Under the pieces are notes generated by a model, which saw only the letters and a program-made list of their open reading frames with translations, searched no databases and was not told where the DNA came from. From Hyphomicrobiaceae bacterium (GTDB taxonomy: Bacteria > Pseudomonadota > Alphaproteobacteria > Rhizobiales > Hyphomicrobiaceae): 64,000 nucleotides of DNA. The translations under genes were made by a program, and so were the position numbers. The stretch spans positions 62,001 through 126,000 of the forward strand of contig JALHMB010000008.1 in assembly GCA_022844275.1 (NCBI GenBank). The letters run 5' to 3'. Within the stretch, counting starts at the first letter, position 1; each line of letters opens with the position of its first letter. Shown in pieces: positions 51,064-59,867 of the stretch.

Positions 51064-52458
51064 TCAGTGGTGACCGTGCCCTTTCTTTGCCCCGGGCTTT
51101 ACAGCCTTGAACTGGGCGTCCCCGGGCTTGGCGCCTGAAGAGGAGCCGGGTGCTCGTGGCGCTTCGGAGCTTCGATTGCCTACGTCCTTCACCTCGTAGG
51201 CAACGGTGCCAGGCGGATGTTTGAACCAACCGGGGTCCTTGTAGTCGTTGGTCGCCAAGCCTTCGCGAACCTTCACGACCGAGAACATTCCGCCCATTTC
51301 GATCGCGCCGAACTGACCGAACCCGGTCATCATCGGTAATGTGTTGTCGGGCGCCGCCATCTCCATCTCGCCCATCTCCGCCATGCCTTGCGCACCCATC
51401 GGCATGTAGCCACCGCCGATGAGACGAGAGATCGTCTGCTTGATGTCACTCTGGTCGACGCCGATGTACGTCTTCACGTCGTGACCCATCGCGTTCATGG
51501 TGTGGTGAGATTTGTGGCAATGGATCGCCCAATCGCCTTCGTAGACCGCATCGAACTCGAAGGCGCGCATCTGACCAACGGCAACGTCGATCGAAACCTC
51601 AGGCCACCGCGCCTCCGGACGTACCCAACCGCCATCCGTGCACGTCACCTCGAAATCGTAGCCGTGCATGTGGATGGGGTGATTGGTCATCGTGAGGTTG
51701 CCGAAGCGGATGCGCACACGATCGTTCTTGGCCACGACGAAATGGTCGATGCCAGGGAATACTCGGCTGTTCCAGCACCACATGTTGAAGTCCAACATCG
51801 TGTTGATCTTCGGTACGTAGGTGCCGGGTTCTATGTCGAAGGCGTTCAGAAGAAAGACGAAGTCCCGATCAACGCGGTGCAGCTTCGGGTCTCGTGGATG
51901 GACGACGAAGAAGCCCATCATACCCATTGCCATCTGCACCATCTCGTCGCCGTGAGGGTGGTACATGAAGGTCCCGCTCTTCTTGAGCTGGAACTCATAG
52001 ACGAACGTTTTGCCCGGCTTGATAGGAGGTTGCGTCAAGCCGGTGACGCCATCCATGCCGCACGGGAGAAGCTGGCCGTGCCAGTGGATCGTGGTGTGCT
52101 CTGGCAGTTTGTTTGTGACGAAGATGCGAACTTTATCGCCTTCGACAGCCTCAATGGTCGGGCCTGGTGATTGGCCGTTATAGCCCCACAGATGCGCCTT
52201 CATGCCGGGGGATATTTCACGGACTACTGGTTCGGCGACGAGATGGAACTCCTTCCAGTCACCGTTCATGCGCCAGGGAAGTGTCCAGCCGTTAAGCGTG
52301 ACTACAGGCTGATAGTCAGGTCCCGAGGATGGAAACAATGGTGGCTGCATCAGAGGCGACGATTGGATCGGTGCTTCTGGAATGCCGGCCTTAACGGCGG
52401 TGGCCCCTATGAGTGCGAGTCCTGAGCTCGCAAGGAACGATCTGCGTGACACAGTCAT
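51064..52458 (-). CDS. Second multicopper oxidase with His/Lys tail
   Basis: A 464-residue Tat-exported oxidase (VSRRSFLASSGLALIG). Copper sites are HWHGQLLPCGMDG, YHPHGDEMVQMAMGMMG, HPIHMHGYDF and HCHKSHHTMNAMG. It is distinct from the first oxidase, with extra Met-rich loops (MPMGAQGMAEMGEMEM) and a tail ending KKGHGHH. The start at 52458 follows GAGGAG. The role is Cu(I) oxidation in the periplasm. It lies 20 bases after the TolC-like gene and is probably in the same operon. Confidence 0.92.
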   Translation of the reverse strand: MTVSRRSFLASSGLALIGATAVKAGIPEAPIQSSPLMQPPLFPSSGPDYQPVVTLNGWTLPWRMNGDWKEFHLVAEPVVREISPGMKAHLWGYNGQSPGPTIEAVEGDKVRIFVTNKLPEHTTIHWHGQLLPCGMDGVTGLTQPPIKPGKTFVYEFQLKKSGTFMYHPHGDEMVQMAMGMMGFFVVHPRDPKLHRVDRDFVFLLNAFDIEPGTYVPKINTMLDFNMWCWNSRVFPGIDHFVVAKNDRVRIRFGNLTMTNHPIHMHGYDFEVTCTDGGWVRPEARWPEVSIDVAVGQMRAFEFDAVYEGDWAIHCHKSHHTMNAMGHDVKTYIGVDQSDIKQTISRLIGGGYMPMGAQGMAEMGEMEMAAPDNTLPMMTGFGQFGAIEMGGMFSVVKVREGLATNDYKDPGWFKHPPGTVAYEVKDVGNRSSEAPRAPGSSSGAKPGDAQFKAVKPGAKKGHGHH

Positions 52459-52477
52459 GTGTTTGCTCCTCTTGAGT

Positions 52478-54025
52478 TCAATGGCCAGCAGCTTCACCAC
52501 CACCAGCGGCCGCTGCCCGCGGTGCTGGTGACGGCTCTCCGCCGCCGCGTCCGCCGACGATGGCAGCCTGGAGATCGACGCTTGCGAGCCAAAAGTCGCG
52601 GCGCGCTTCGATGGCCTGCACGTTGGCGAGAATGCGGGCCCGGGCATCAGCGAGAAGTTCGAACAGATCGCGGATCATCGCGTTGTAATTCAGCAGTGTC
52701 TCGTCAGAGATGATCTGCCGCAACGGAAGAACCTCCCGATCGTAGTGTCGAGCTATGTCGTAGGAGCCACGGTAGTTCTGGTACGCCTCGCGTGCCTCCG
52801 AGCGAACGTTCACGGCGTGCTCTACAAGGCGGTTCACGGCGCGCATGTAGGTCTCTTCGGCGAGGCGCACGCGAGATTCGCCAAAGTCGTAGATTGGGAT
52901 CTGGAAATCGATATCGAAGCCGCGTTTCCTGGTCTTTTCGATCTCAGCGACACCGCCTTCGATCTTCCTTTCCTTCTCATAGGTACTGATGCCGGTGACT
53001 TCGAGTGCGTTGATGAACCTGGTTTTGCGCGTGAGACCGAGCTCCTTCGCAAGGATGTCGATTTCCATGCGGGCAATGGCGAGATCGACGCGCCTTGCCA
53101 CGGCTTCTCTCTCGACCCAGGTCAACGTTTTTGGATTGGCTGGCAAAGAGCCGAGCTTGTCGGGCACGCGCAGCGCCGTAGCCGCACCCCACACGCCGAG
53201 CGCCCTAACTAAGCGTTCCCGATTCACTCGCTGCTGCAGGCGTGCGCCAGCGAGCTGGCTCGAGATGTCGGCATAGAACACATGCTCTCGCGCCTGGTTG
53301 AGCTTTGACATCGCGCCCGTCTCGCCGAGTCTCTTCGCTAGCTCGGAGACGGTTTTGGCAGAAGTCTGAGCTTCTGCGAGGAACTTCGCTGCATCGTTCG
53401 ACGCCACAGCACGGTAGTAGGCCCTGCTCGCTTCGGCGGCAGTGCGCAGCGTGGCCTCCACTGCTCGAACCTGGGCCTGCCGGAAGCGCACTTCGGCGAT
53501 TTCGCGCCGCCTGGGAAGCGTCAGTAGGCTCAACACATTCTGAATAATTTGGCGTTCGATCTCGAACGCGCCGGTCCACACTAGCCGACCGACTGCAAGT
53601 GTAGGAGCCGGCGGGAGGCTGGCCTCGACCATCTGAGCCTCGGAGATACCGAGTTCGTTGTAAGCGGCTTGAAGCCCTTTGTTGTTGAGGAGAGCAATCT
53701 GAACGGCGCTTGCTACCGTCAGCCGTTGCTTAGTCAGCTGCGCTACACGCTCCGCTGCATCCGCCTCCTTGACCGCATCGTCGATCTTGACGACATCTTT
53801 GCCGAGTTCCGCGGCTGCGGCAGCTTCGACGATGCCCATCCCTGCGTCGGGAGAAAAGCGAGCACACCCGGTATTGAGGAGCGCAGTGGTCAGCAGAGCC
53901 AGGGGCGCTAGAGATTTGAGAAACGCTCGATTGGAAAGCGGATACGAGCCTGCCGCCCTTGGATCTGCCTGATGCTTGCGGCGGAGCCACCGGCGCACTG
54001 ATCGGCCGAAGCTAGTGTTTGCCAT
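52478..54025 (-). CDS. TolC-family outer membrane efflux lipoprotein
   Basis: A 515-residue protein with a lipobox-type signal (LAPLALLTTALLNTGCARF), so probably a lipoprotein. The TolC-like domain has coiled-coil repeats with QIALLNNKGLQAAYNELGIS and AEVRFRQAQVRAVEATLRTA, and the second repeat with REAYQNYRGSYDIARHYDRE. It would be the outer membrane channel for the CusBA pump encoded on the opposite strand 6-8 kb away. GGGGGAG precedes the ATG at 54025. It overlaps the small gene upstream by 14 bases. The C-terminus is Gly/Ala-rich. Confidence 0.9.
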   Translation of the reverse strand: MANTSFGRSVRRWLRRKHQADPRAAGSYPLSNRAFLKSLAPLALLTTALLNTGCARFSPDAGMGIVEAAAAAELGKDVVKIDDAVKEADAAERVAQLTKQRLTVASAVQIALLNNKGLQAAYNELGISEAQMVEASLPPAPTLAVGRLVWTGAFEIERQIIQNVLSLLTLPRRREIAEVRFRQAQVRAVEATLRTAAEASRAYYRAVASNDAAKFLAEAQTSAKTVSELAKRLGETGAMSKLNQAREHVFYADISSQLAGARLQQRVNRERLVRALGVWGAATALRVPDKLGSLPANPKTLTWVEREAVARRVDLAIARMEIDILAKELGLTRKTRFINALEVTGISTYEKERKIEGGVAEIEKTRKRGFDIDFQIPIYDFGESRVRLAEETYMRAVNRLVEHAVNVRSEAREAYQNYRGSYDIARHYDREVLPLRQIISDETLLNYNAMIRDLFELLADARARILANVQAIEARRDFWLASVDLQAAIVGGRGGGEPSPAPRAAAAGGGEAAGH

Positions 54026-54287
54026 GTGCTCCCCCCCTTTCCTTGTTCTCCTTGCGATCAAGCGCCTTTCCATGTGGAGCTTGGTCCTGAGCTTCAGGCG
54101 GCGTTACCCGTCGATTGACATCACCCCACGGCAATGGCTCGACGGGGCGGTAGCTCTGTGCGCCTGACAGCACCGGGCTGTAGCGCGCGGGTGGCGTGGG
54201 GGCGTCTGGGTTTGCAGGATCATGGGCTGTTGCGCCGGATATGGAAAACCATCCCAGCAAGAGCCCTGACAGGGTCCTGATAAGCAT
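54012..54287 (-). CDS. Small exported hypothetical protein
   Basis: A 91-residue protein with a signal peptide (MLIRTLSGLLLGWFSISGAT) and a Pro-rich mature part (DPANPDAPTPPARYSPVLSG) ending KERGGAHGKH. Similar short proteins with RYSPVLSGAQSYRPVEPLPW precede TolC genes in copper clusters. It overlaps the TolC-like gene start by 14 bases. Function is unknown; the His/Lys end may bind metal. Confidence 0.62.
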   Translation of the reverse strand: MLIRTLSGLLLGWFSISGATAHDPANPDAPTPPARYSPVLSGAQSYRPVEPLPWGDVNRRVTPPEAQDQAPHGKALDRKENKERGGAHGKH

Positions 54288-54474
54288 TTCGAGGCGTGCC
54301 TCTCTAGGTTGGCACTCTTACGAGATTGATAGTTGTCCCGTCAGCCGAGCGAGGTACTTGAGCTTCACCAGCCAGCTAGCGTCGCCCCCGTCGCATCGGA
54401 GTCCGAAACGACGATTGGCTAAACGGGATTGCTTTGCACGCAACCGCCGGCGTGCTGCCGGCGCTATGCAGGTG

Positions 54475-54951
54475 TTAGGCTCTGGGGGGACGTTCCGGGC
54501 CGGACGACCAGCGCCGCGGGTGGCCATACGGCGGCTCAGCCTTCAGCCGTGTCCCTGACAAGACAGGACCGCCAAACACATCAACTGCTGTGGCTACGCC
54601 AGCATGGCACAGGATACCGTCACAACAGCAGGTCGAAGTACTCTTTTCACCACGAGGCGTGAGTGCTCCCAACTCGCTCGCGTCAGCAGTGGTCTTTTCC
54701 AGCGAGTTGAAAGGAACCGCTTGATCTGACGCCAAGGTGGCGCCCCTAGCGCCCTCATCCCCTACAGCTACACCATGCCGATGCCCCCCATGGGCGCTCG
54801 CCGAACTTGCGCCTACGCTGAAGGCAAGGACTGCCAACAGCAGTGTCGCGAGTACGACGACCGATTTTGGGAGGCTGCGCAGAGTGTGCTCCTTTTGAGA
54901 ACTCACGATGATTCCATATGAGCGATTAGGATTGGGGCAATTCATCGTCAA
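54475..54951 (-). CDS. His/Cys-containing exported hypothetical protein
   Basis: Up to 158 residues. A signal peptide is seen at LPKSVVVLATLLLAVLAFSV, followed by a His motif (HGGHRHGV) and TSTCCCDGILCHAG. It may bind metal. The start is uncertain. The annotated ATG at 54951 has no clear site, whereas AAGGAG lies six bases before a CTG at 54882, directly before the signal peptide. No family is recognised. It lies between the TolC block and the kinase. Confidence 0.5.
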   Translation of the reverse strand: MTMNCPNPNRSYGIIVSSQKEHTLRSLPKSVVVLATLLLAVLAFSVGASSASAHGGHRHGVAVGDEGARGATLASDQAVPFNSLEKTTADASELGALTPRGEKSTSTCCCDGILCHAGVATAVDVFGGPVLSGTRLKAEPPYGHPRRWSSGPERPPRA

Positions 54952-55026
54952 CCGTCGAATAGCGCCGCAACAAAAATTGATACCCCGGTGTGCTCAGTGC
55001 GCCGCGATTCTGGCGTGCTCGGTCAC

Positions 55027-56454
55027 TCATCGCGCGTCCTGTGTCGATAACGGCAGAGTGACTCTTGCGGCGAGTCCGCCCTGACCGACGTTCGACAACG
55101 CGATTTCACCCCCCATTGCAGTGATGATGCTACGCGCGATGCTCAGGCCCAACCCCGTACCGTCAACACGAACTTCAGCGTGGTCTTGGTTAATGCGGCG
55201 GAATGGTTTGAACGCTTCATCCAGCATGTCTGGCGGTATTCCCGGGCCATCATCATAAATGGTGATGCGTGCTACGCTATCGGTGGTGACAAGCGAGACG
55301 CGGGCACGCAATCCATACTTCAGAGCGTTGTCGAGCAGGTTCGCCAGCGCGCGGCGCAACGATGTAGGCTTGGCCAAGATTGTAGTCGCTCTCAGTTCTT
55401 CCACAGCAACGTCTTCACCTAGATCGGCATAGTCGTCGCATAGGGTTTGCACCAGAGAAGCAAGGTCAATCTTTTCGGTTGGCTCGGCGGCAAACTCGAG
55501 GCGAGCAAACTCCAGCGTGGCGGTGATCATACGCCGCATTTGATCTAGATCGGCCAGTAGCCGCGAGCGCGTTGCTACCTCTTCGATCTCATGTGCGCGG
55601 AGATGAAGACGAGTAATCGGTGTTCCCAGATCGTGAGCTATCGCGGCGGCAAACGCCGTCCGATCGTCGACGAGTCGTTGAATGCGCTCCTGCATCAGAT
55701 TGAGCGTCCGGGCAGCAGTGCGGACCTCGGACGGTCCTTTGTCGGAGAGCGCCGGTGAATAAATGTTGGTGCCCAATTGCTCGGCGGCGGCCACGAACCG
55801 TTCAAGGGGCTGCGTCAGCCTGTGTAGTACCCAAACGGCTATGAGGAGAATCGATAGGATCATAATTATCAATGGTACGCCCAGCTTGAGCGGCGAAAAT
55901 GGGCTGACTGCTAACAAAGGGGCGGTAAACCGGACCCACGATCCATCTGCAAGAGCTACTTCGCCGCTTACTGCACCGATGGCATGAATCTCGGTCAATG
56001 GTCTCTGGGGTAGGTGATCCCACTCAGCGTGCTGTGATGAACGTACCTTCAGGAGAAGTGATTCGAGGCCCTCTATGTCATTGCCGGGGGAATACGCTAG
56101 CCGAATGCCTTCCTGGGTTTTCCGATCTAGAAAGACACCAAGCAGGTGCTCGAAGGTATGAGCGCGGGTTCCTTCGGGGAGCGGCCATCGAACCGTATCA
56201 GGCGATGTCAAGCCGACGCGCACTGCCGGGCCACTCAAGGCGAGCAGCATTGTCGAGCGTTCCGCAGATGGCAGACGCTCAGTCAAACTTACGATCAATG
56301 CGATCTGTTCAGCCAGAAGCGCATCATGGAGGAGCGTCGCGGCTTCCTCACTCTTCTTGGCATAAAGCCAGAGTCCAAGTATGTGCGAGCCAGAAAGGAA
56401 CAGCACGAGCACAACGATGACGCGGCCCTTTATTGTGTCGAAGAGCCATTTCAT
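55027..56454 (-). CDS. Sensor histidine kinase of a copper-type two-component system
   Basis: A 475-residue membrane kinase. Hydrophobic segments are at 10-30 and 190-212, with a periplasmic domain between. A HAMP domain follows, then AIAHDLGTPITRLHLRAHEI with His274. The ATPase domain has LANLLDNALKYG (N box, 370-381), YDDGPGIPP (400-408) and GTGLGLSIA (432-440). It overlaps the response regulator gene by 4 bases. By neighbourhood it senses periplasmic copper or stress. A decayed copy of its phosphoacceptor region lies at 26640-26800. Confidence 0.93.
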   Translation of the reverse strand: MKWLFDTIKGRVIVVLVLFLSGSHILGLWLYAKKSEEAATLLHDALLAEQIALIVSLTERLPSAERSTMLLALSGPAVRVGLTSPDTVRWPLPEGTRAHTFEHLLGVFLDRKTQEGIRLAYSPGNDIEGLESLLLKVRSSQHAEWDHLPQRPLTEIHAIGAVSGEVALADGSWVRFTAPLLAVSPFSPLKLGVPLIIMILSILLIAVWVLHRLTQPLERFVAAAEQLGTNIYSPALSDKGPSEVRTAARTLNLMQERIQRLVDDRTAFAAAIAHDLGTPITRLHLRAHEIEEVATRSRLLADLDQMRRMITATLEFARLEFAAEPTEKIDLASLVQTLCDDYADLGEDVAVEELRATTILAKPTSLRRALANLLDNALKYGLRARVSLVTTDSVARITIYDDGPGIPPDMLDEAFKPFRRINQDHAEVRVDGTGLGLSIARSIITAMGGEIALSNVGQGGLAARVTLPLSTQDAR

Positions 56455-57176
56455 TCTGCGGCACCTGTGACCTCGGATGTAAAGACATAGCCCTTGTTTC
56501 GTACCGTCTTAATGATCTCTGGCTGTTCGGGATCTGCTTCGATTTTGCGTCGAAGGCGAGTTATTTGCATGTCGATGCTGCGGTCGAAAGCGGCGGCGCT
56601 TCGACCTCGCGAGAGGTCGAGGAGTTGCTCGCGCGACAGGATCACTTGAGGGCGTTCGGCAAACGCGAGCAAGAGATCGAACTCGCCATCTGTCAAACTC
56701 ACGAGCACGCCGACTGGCGATTCCAGGTACCGGCGACTGCGGTCCAATTTCCACCCACCAAAGCTCAAGACCGGAGACTTCTGGAGACTGCTCTGAAGGG
56801 GGAGGTCGCTGACTCTCCGGAGGACTGACTTGATGCGTGCAAGTAGCTCGTGGGGGTTGAATGGCTTGGCCAAATAATCGTCGGCTCCTATCTCAAGCCC
56901 GATGATGCGGTCAGTGTCTCCTCCAAGCAAGGTCAGCAGAATGACGGGTGTTCGGCTTGTTGCCCGTAGCTCCCGGCATAGTGACAGCCCATCGCTTCCC
57001 GGCATGACTCGGTCGAGTACGATCAGGTCAATGCGCGCCGTCTCCAGAATGTGCTTCATCTCATTTCCATCTGCGGCGGCAGATATGCGGTAGCCGTTCT
57101 TGCGCAAGAAGCGCGAGAGAAGATCGCGAATGTCGCGATCATCATCGACGATGAGAATATGGGCGTCGGTGCTCAT
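56451..57176 (-). CDS. OmpR-family response regulator
   Basis: A 241-residue regulator. The receiver has ILIVDDDRD (Asp11-13), LIVLDRVMPGSDGLS (phosphorylated Asp55) and YLAKPFNPHELLAR (Lys). The C-terminal winged helix has LTDGEFDLLLAFAERPQVIL, RGRSAAAFDRSIDMQITRLR and KTVRNKGYVF. The start at 57176 (MSTDAHILIV) is chosen over the longer frame to 57332, which has no homology. It is the first gene of the pair with the kinase. A direct repeat at 57248 may be its own binding site. Confidence 0.93.
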   Translation of the reverse strand: MSTDAHILIVDDDRDIRDLLSRFLRKNGYRISAAADGNEMKHILETARIDLIVLDRVMPGSDGLSLCRELRATSRTPVILLTLLGGDTDRIIGLEIGADDYLAKPFNPHELLARIKSVLRRVSDLPLQSSLQKSPVLSFGGWKLDRSRRYLESPVGVLVSLTDGEFDLLLAFAERPQVILSREQLLDLSRGRSAAAFDRSIDMQITRLRRKIEADPEQPEIIKTVRNKGYVFTSEVTGAAE

Positions 57177-57247
57177 CCGAATCTTGTGTCCCTGCGTCTG
57201 CGAGTGAGACGATACATGCTGTGCGAAAGTGGTCCGGGAAGAATTTT

Positions 57248-57263
57248 GTAACAGCACGTAACA
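57248..57263. promoter_or_regulatory. Direct repeat, possible response-regulator binding site
   Basis: GTAACA-GCAC-GTAACA: two identical six-base units ten bases apart, about one helix turn, as OmpR-family regulators prefer. An inverted GTTAC lies at 57276-57280. The site is 72 bases before the regulator gene and 143 before the small rightward gene, so it may act on both. Confidence 0.5.
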
Positions 57264-57405
57264 TTGCCCGCTCCAGTTACACCCCGTTGCCGCGCATCGA
57301 TCGCAGCAGTTCACGAACCCAGGTACAGACATTGGCAGCGGCGGAGGATCTGGAAGCTAGGAGTTCGAGCTAGCCGCTACATCACTCAGCATGAAGGAGA
57401 ATGTG

Positions 57406-57576
57406 ATGAAGAAGCTGATGATCGCGGCGATTGTTGCAACGGGGCTTGCTGGTGTTGGTTTTGCCGCACAAGCGCATCGTCCGGAACCGAAGCCAACTCC
57501 TCCAGGGTGCGAGCAGAGCGATGACTGGCGAACATGCTTCTGGAAGCAGATGCAGCAAATGGGCGGCGGCGAATAG
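57406..57576 (+). CDS. Small exported peptide
   Basis: A 56-residue protein with a clear signal peptide (MKKLMIAAIVATGLAGVGFA, cleaved after AQA) and a short mature part with two cysteines (PGCEQSDDWRTCFWKQMQQM). AAGGAG lies six bases before the ATG. It is divergent from the response regulator gene and followed by a strong hairpin at 57589. Its family is unknown to me. It is a likely target of the two-component system. Confidence 0.6.
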   Translation: MKKLMIAAIVATGLAGVGFAAQAHRPEPKPTPPGCEQSDDWRTCFWKQMQQMGGGE

Positions 57577-57588
57577 AGGCTCGACTTC

Positions 57589-57628
57589 GCCGGCAGGTCC
57601 GAGCTCTTCAAGGTTCGGACCTGCCGGC
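57589..57628 (+). terminator. Strong hairpin after the small exported peptide gene
   Basis: GCCGGCAGGTCCGA pairs perfectly with TCGGACCTGCCGGC around a 12-base loop, starting 13 bases after the stop of the peptide gene. Outer bases (GACTTC and GAAGTC) could extend the stem. There is no T-run behind it, but position and strength suit transcription end. Confidence 0.6.
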
Positions 57629-57729
57629 AAATCGAAGTCTCGGTTGGTCGCCGCAGGTCTCAACCATAGGCTCTGCTTTCCAGCTGCGCTCTGTGCACGC
57701 GACTTGGTATTGATGAGGGCTTCACGCAG

Positions 57730-58275
57730 ATGCTGAAGAGCGCGACTGGCCTGATGATTCTGTGGTTCAGCATCGTCGGTGCAGCGATCACGCTCTTCGC
57801 GAACTTATTTGCCCCTCTCGATCTGGCGGATTGGGCTTGGTGGCTCGTCGGAAGCTGGCAGGAGATGACCCATTCGGTATGGGACCATTTCGCATGGCTG
57901 CTTGGCATGGAGGTGCCAGCTGAACTCGTGTCGCCGCTCACTCTCTCTACACTCTTGCTATCGACTGGCATCGGGGTTGGTGTAGTCGAGCGAAAACATC
58001 AGAGACGTGATCTCATAAGCTGCCCGAGCCTTCAGCTGTTAGGAGCCATGACGGCCATCCTTATCATGGGATACGTGCTGTTCAATCCGGCTATGCCGGT
58101 CCCACCATCGGGTCTGCCAAGAGATGCTTCGGTTACGATTTTCCTCGTTGGCTCAGCCATCAGTTTCTCTCCGATAGCTGCAGGTACTGGAAATCTCGTG
58201 AAACGACTTTGGTTTGTGTTGATTGGCACCAGCGTCCTGATCGTTGGGAACGAATTGACCAAGCTCGCTCTTTAG
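57730..58275 (+). CDS. Hypothetical membrane protein
   Basis: A 181-residue protein with about four hydrophobic segments (LMILWFSIVGAAITLFANLF; LTLSTLLLSTGIGVGVV; LLGAMTAILIMGYVLFNP; LVKRLWFVLIGTSVLIVG). A tryptophan- and histidine-rich stretch, WWLVGSWQEMTHSVWDHFAW, lies between the first two. No domain is recognised. It is followed by another membrane protein gene, and both lie between the two-component system and the efflux genes, so a copper-linked role is possible but unproven. Confidence 0.65.
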   Translation: MLKSATGLMILWFSIVGAAITLFANLFAPLDLADWAWWLVGSWQEMTHSVWDHFAWLLGMEVPAELVSPLTLSTLLLSTGIGVGVVERKHQRRDLISCPSLQLLGAMTAILIMGYVLFNPAMPVPPSGLPRDASVTIFLVGSAISFSPIAAGTGNLVKRLWFVLIGTSVLIVGNELTKLAL

Positions 58276-58366
58276 CTGCTCACGACGCGAGCACTGGATT
58301 GACAATGCTGGCCTGCGCCAAAAAGTATCAGTATCTCCTACTGCGCGAGCATCGAGGGCAAGGTCC

Positions 58367-58831
58367 ATGGATCGTCCACGGGCAGGCTGGTTGCCTGCAT
58401 TCGGCATATTCCTCGGCGTCGTTGGTTGCCTAAACTTGGCGTGGGAGATCCTCCACCTACCGCTGTATACGATCTGGACCACCGACACTGTGAGCAGACA
58501 GGCATTTGCCGTTCTTCATTGCACCGGCGGCGATCTCTTGATTGCCCTCTCTTCGCTCATGGGTGCGCTGCTCATCACTTGGTCGGTTGGCTGGCCGCAT
58601 CAAGGATTTTGGAGCGTCATGATCGCGACGATCACGCTAGGCCTCAGCTATACGGTCTTCAGTGAGTGGCTCAACGTTTACGTGCGGCAGTCTTGGGCCT
58701 ATTCGGACTGGATGCCGATCGTGACCGTGGGAACCGTGCGTATCGGCCTCTCGCCTCTCTTGCAGTGGCTCATCGTTCCGACCCTCGCTTTCTTCGTTGT
58801 CGATTCAATCGTCCGTCGTCGCGTGCGTTGA
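58367..58831 (+). CDS. Hypothetical membrane protein
   Basis: A 154-residue protein with about four membrane segments: FGIFLGVVGCLNLAWEILHL, TGGDLLIALSSLMGALLITW, FWSVMIATITLGLSYTVFSE and LLQWLIVPTLAFFVVDSIV. NLAWEILHLPLYTIW and VFSEWLNVYVRQSWAYSDWM are typical of a conserved group of unknown small membrane proteins near heavy-metal genes. It follows the 57730 gene on the same strand. Confidence 0.68.
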   Translation: MDRPRAGWLPAFGIFLGVVGCLNLAWEILHLPLYTIWTTDTVSRQAFAVLHCTGGDLLIALSSLMGALLITWSVGWPHQGFWSVMIATITLGLSYTVFSEWLNVYVRQSWAYSDWMPIVTVGTVRIGLSPLLQWLIVPTLAFFVVDSIVRRRVR

Positions 58832-59013
58832 ATGAGGATCGACCTCGGCCGGCTGACAGATGTTAAGGATTGCTAATGTGTGCCTTGTGCGGACGGCAAC
58901 AGGCACGCGCTCTTCACGGGTTCGCAATCAGAAACGTAGAATTGAACCCGCACCGAGAACGGACGGCTTGACCCGCTCCCCCAGTCGTGGGGATAGTGCG
59001 ACCGGAGGTTGCC

Positions 59014-59361
59014 TTGGTCGTACACCGTTTTCTGCTCGCATTGCTGATTGCGCTCGCGGTGACGCTCGCGCCGATCAGTGCCGCTATGGCGGCAGCGGCA
59101 ACGCATGCGAATTCTGCCCAGATGGCGGACATGCCCGATTGCCCGAGCAAGGCGAAGCAGACCACGAAAGACTGCGGCTGTTGCGATACCAAGGCGCCGT
59201 GCCAAGGCGATCTTTGCCTAGCCAAATGCTTCAAGCTCAACGGTGAGATCGCCAACAGCGTGGTGTTGATCGACCAGCCGGACGTGGCCTTCTTCAAGGC
59301 GCCTCCCGGTAAACCGCCGGACAGTTGGTCGGAACCACTGCCACGACCACCTAGCATCTGA
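59014..59361 (+). CDS. Cys-rich exported small protein upstream of the Cus genes
   Basis: About 115 residues with a signal peptide (LLALLIALAVTLAPISAAMA) and a mature domain with many cysteines: MPDCPSKAKQTTKDCGCCDT, then APCQGDLCLAKCFK. A TTG at 59014 with GGAGG five bases before it is preferred; a GTG at 58987 is possible. The cysteine spacing suggests metal binding. It probably belongs with the FixH-like, CusB, CusA run. Family not recognised. Confidence 0.65.
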   Translation: MVVHRFLLALLIALAVTLAPISAAMAAAATHANSAQMADMPDCPSKAKQTTKDCGCCDTKAPCQGDLCLAKCFKLNGEIANSVVLIDQPDVAFFKAPPGKPPDSWSEPLPRPPSI

Positions 59362-59464
59362 CTTCTCGAAAGGTCCCAACGAGCCGCGCTTTCGCGGCGC
59401 CGTCTGGGACGGATTTATCGTGCGCGAAGCCTCGCGCAGACAATCTCGAGAAGGAAATTCTGCA

Positions 59465-59860
59465 ATGGCTATCCGATCACGCTTTTTGGTGCTGCTCGCC
59501 GTCTTGGCTGTCGGCTTGGGCGCGCGCATCGCGTATGCCGCGCCTGCCGACTATGTGTTCGAGCCCGTATCGGCCGACGTCCGCAACGGCAAGGACAGCG
59601 AATTCGCGGTGCGGCTTCGTAACAAGGCGACCGGCAAGCCGGTAGAAGGGGCCGTACTGTTTCGCACGCGTCTCGACATGTCGCCGGACAGCATGGGTGA
59701 GATGACGGCCAAGCACACGGCTATGCCGTCCGCCGAGCCGGGCATCTACAAATTCAAGGCCGACTTCACGATGGCCGGCAGCTGGGCCTTCAAGCTGATG
59801 GCCAAGGTGCCGGGCGAAGCCGAAACCGTGCAAGGCACGGTCGTCTTCAAGACGAAGTAG
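59465..59860 (+). CDS. FixH/YtkA-like periplasmic protein
   Basis: A 131-residue exported protein with a signal peptide to about residue 25. The mature part is an immunoglobulin-like YtkA/FixH domain: SEFAVRLRNKATGKPVEGAV, MGEMTAKHTAMPSAEPGIYK, then DFTMAGSWAFKLMAKV. The Met/His positions (MSPDSMGEM, KHTAM) could bind copper. AAGGA precedes the ATG. It sits 8 bases before cusB and is probably an accessory of the pump. Confidence 0.85.
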   Translation: MAIRSRFLVLLAVLAVGLGARIAYAAPADYVFEPVSADVRNGKDSEFAVRLRNKATGKPVEGAVLFRTRLDMSPDSMGEMTAKHTAMPSAEPGIYKFKADFTMAGSWAFKLMAKVPGEAETVQGTVVFKTK

Positions 59861-59867
59861 GCCAGCC

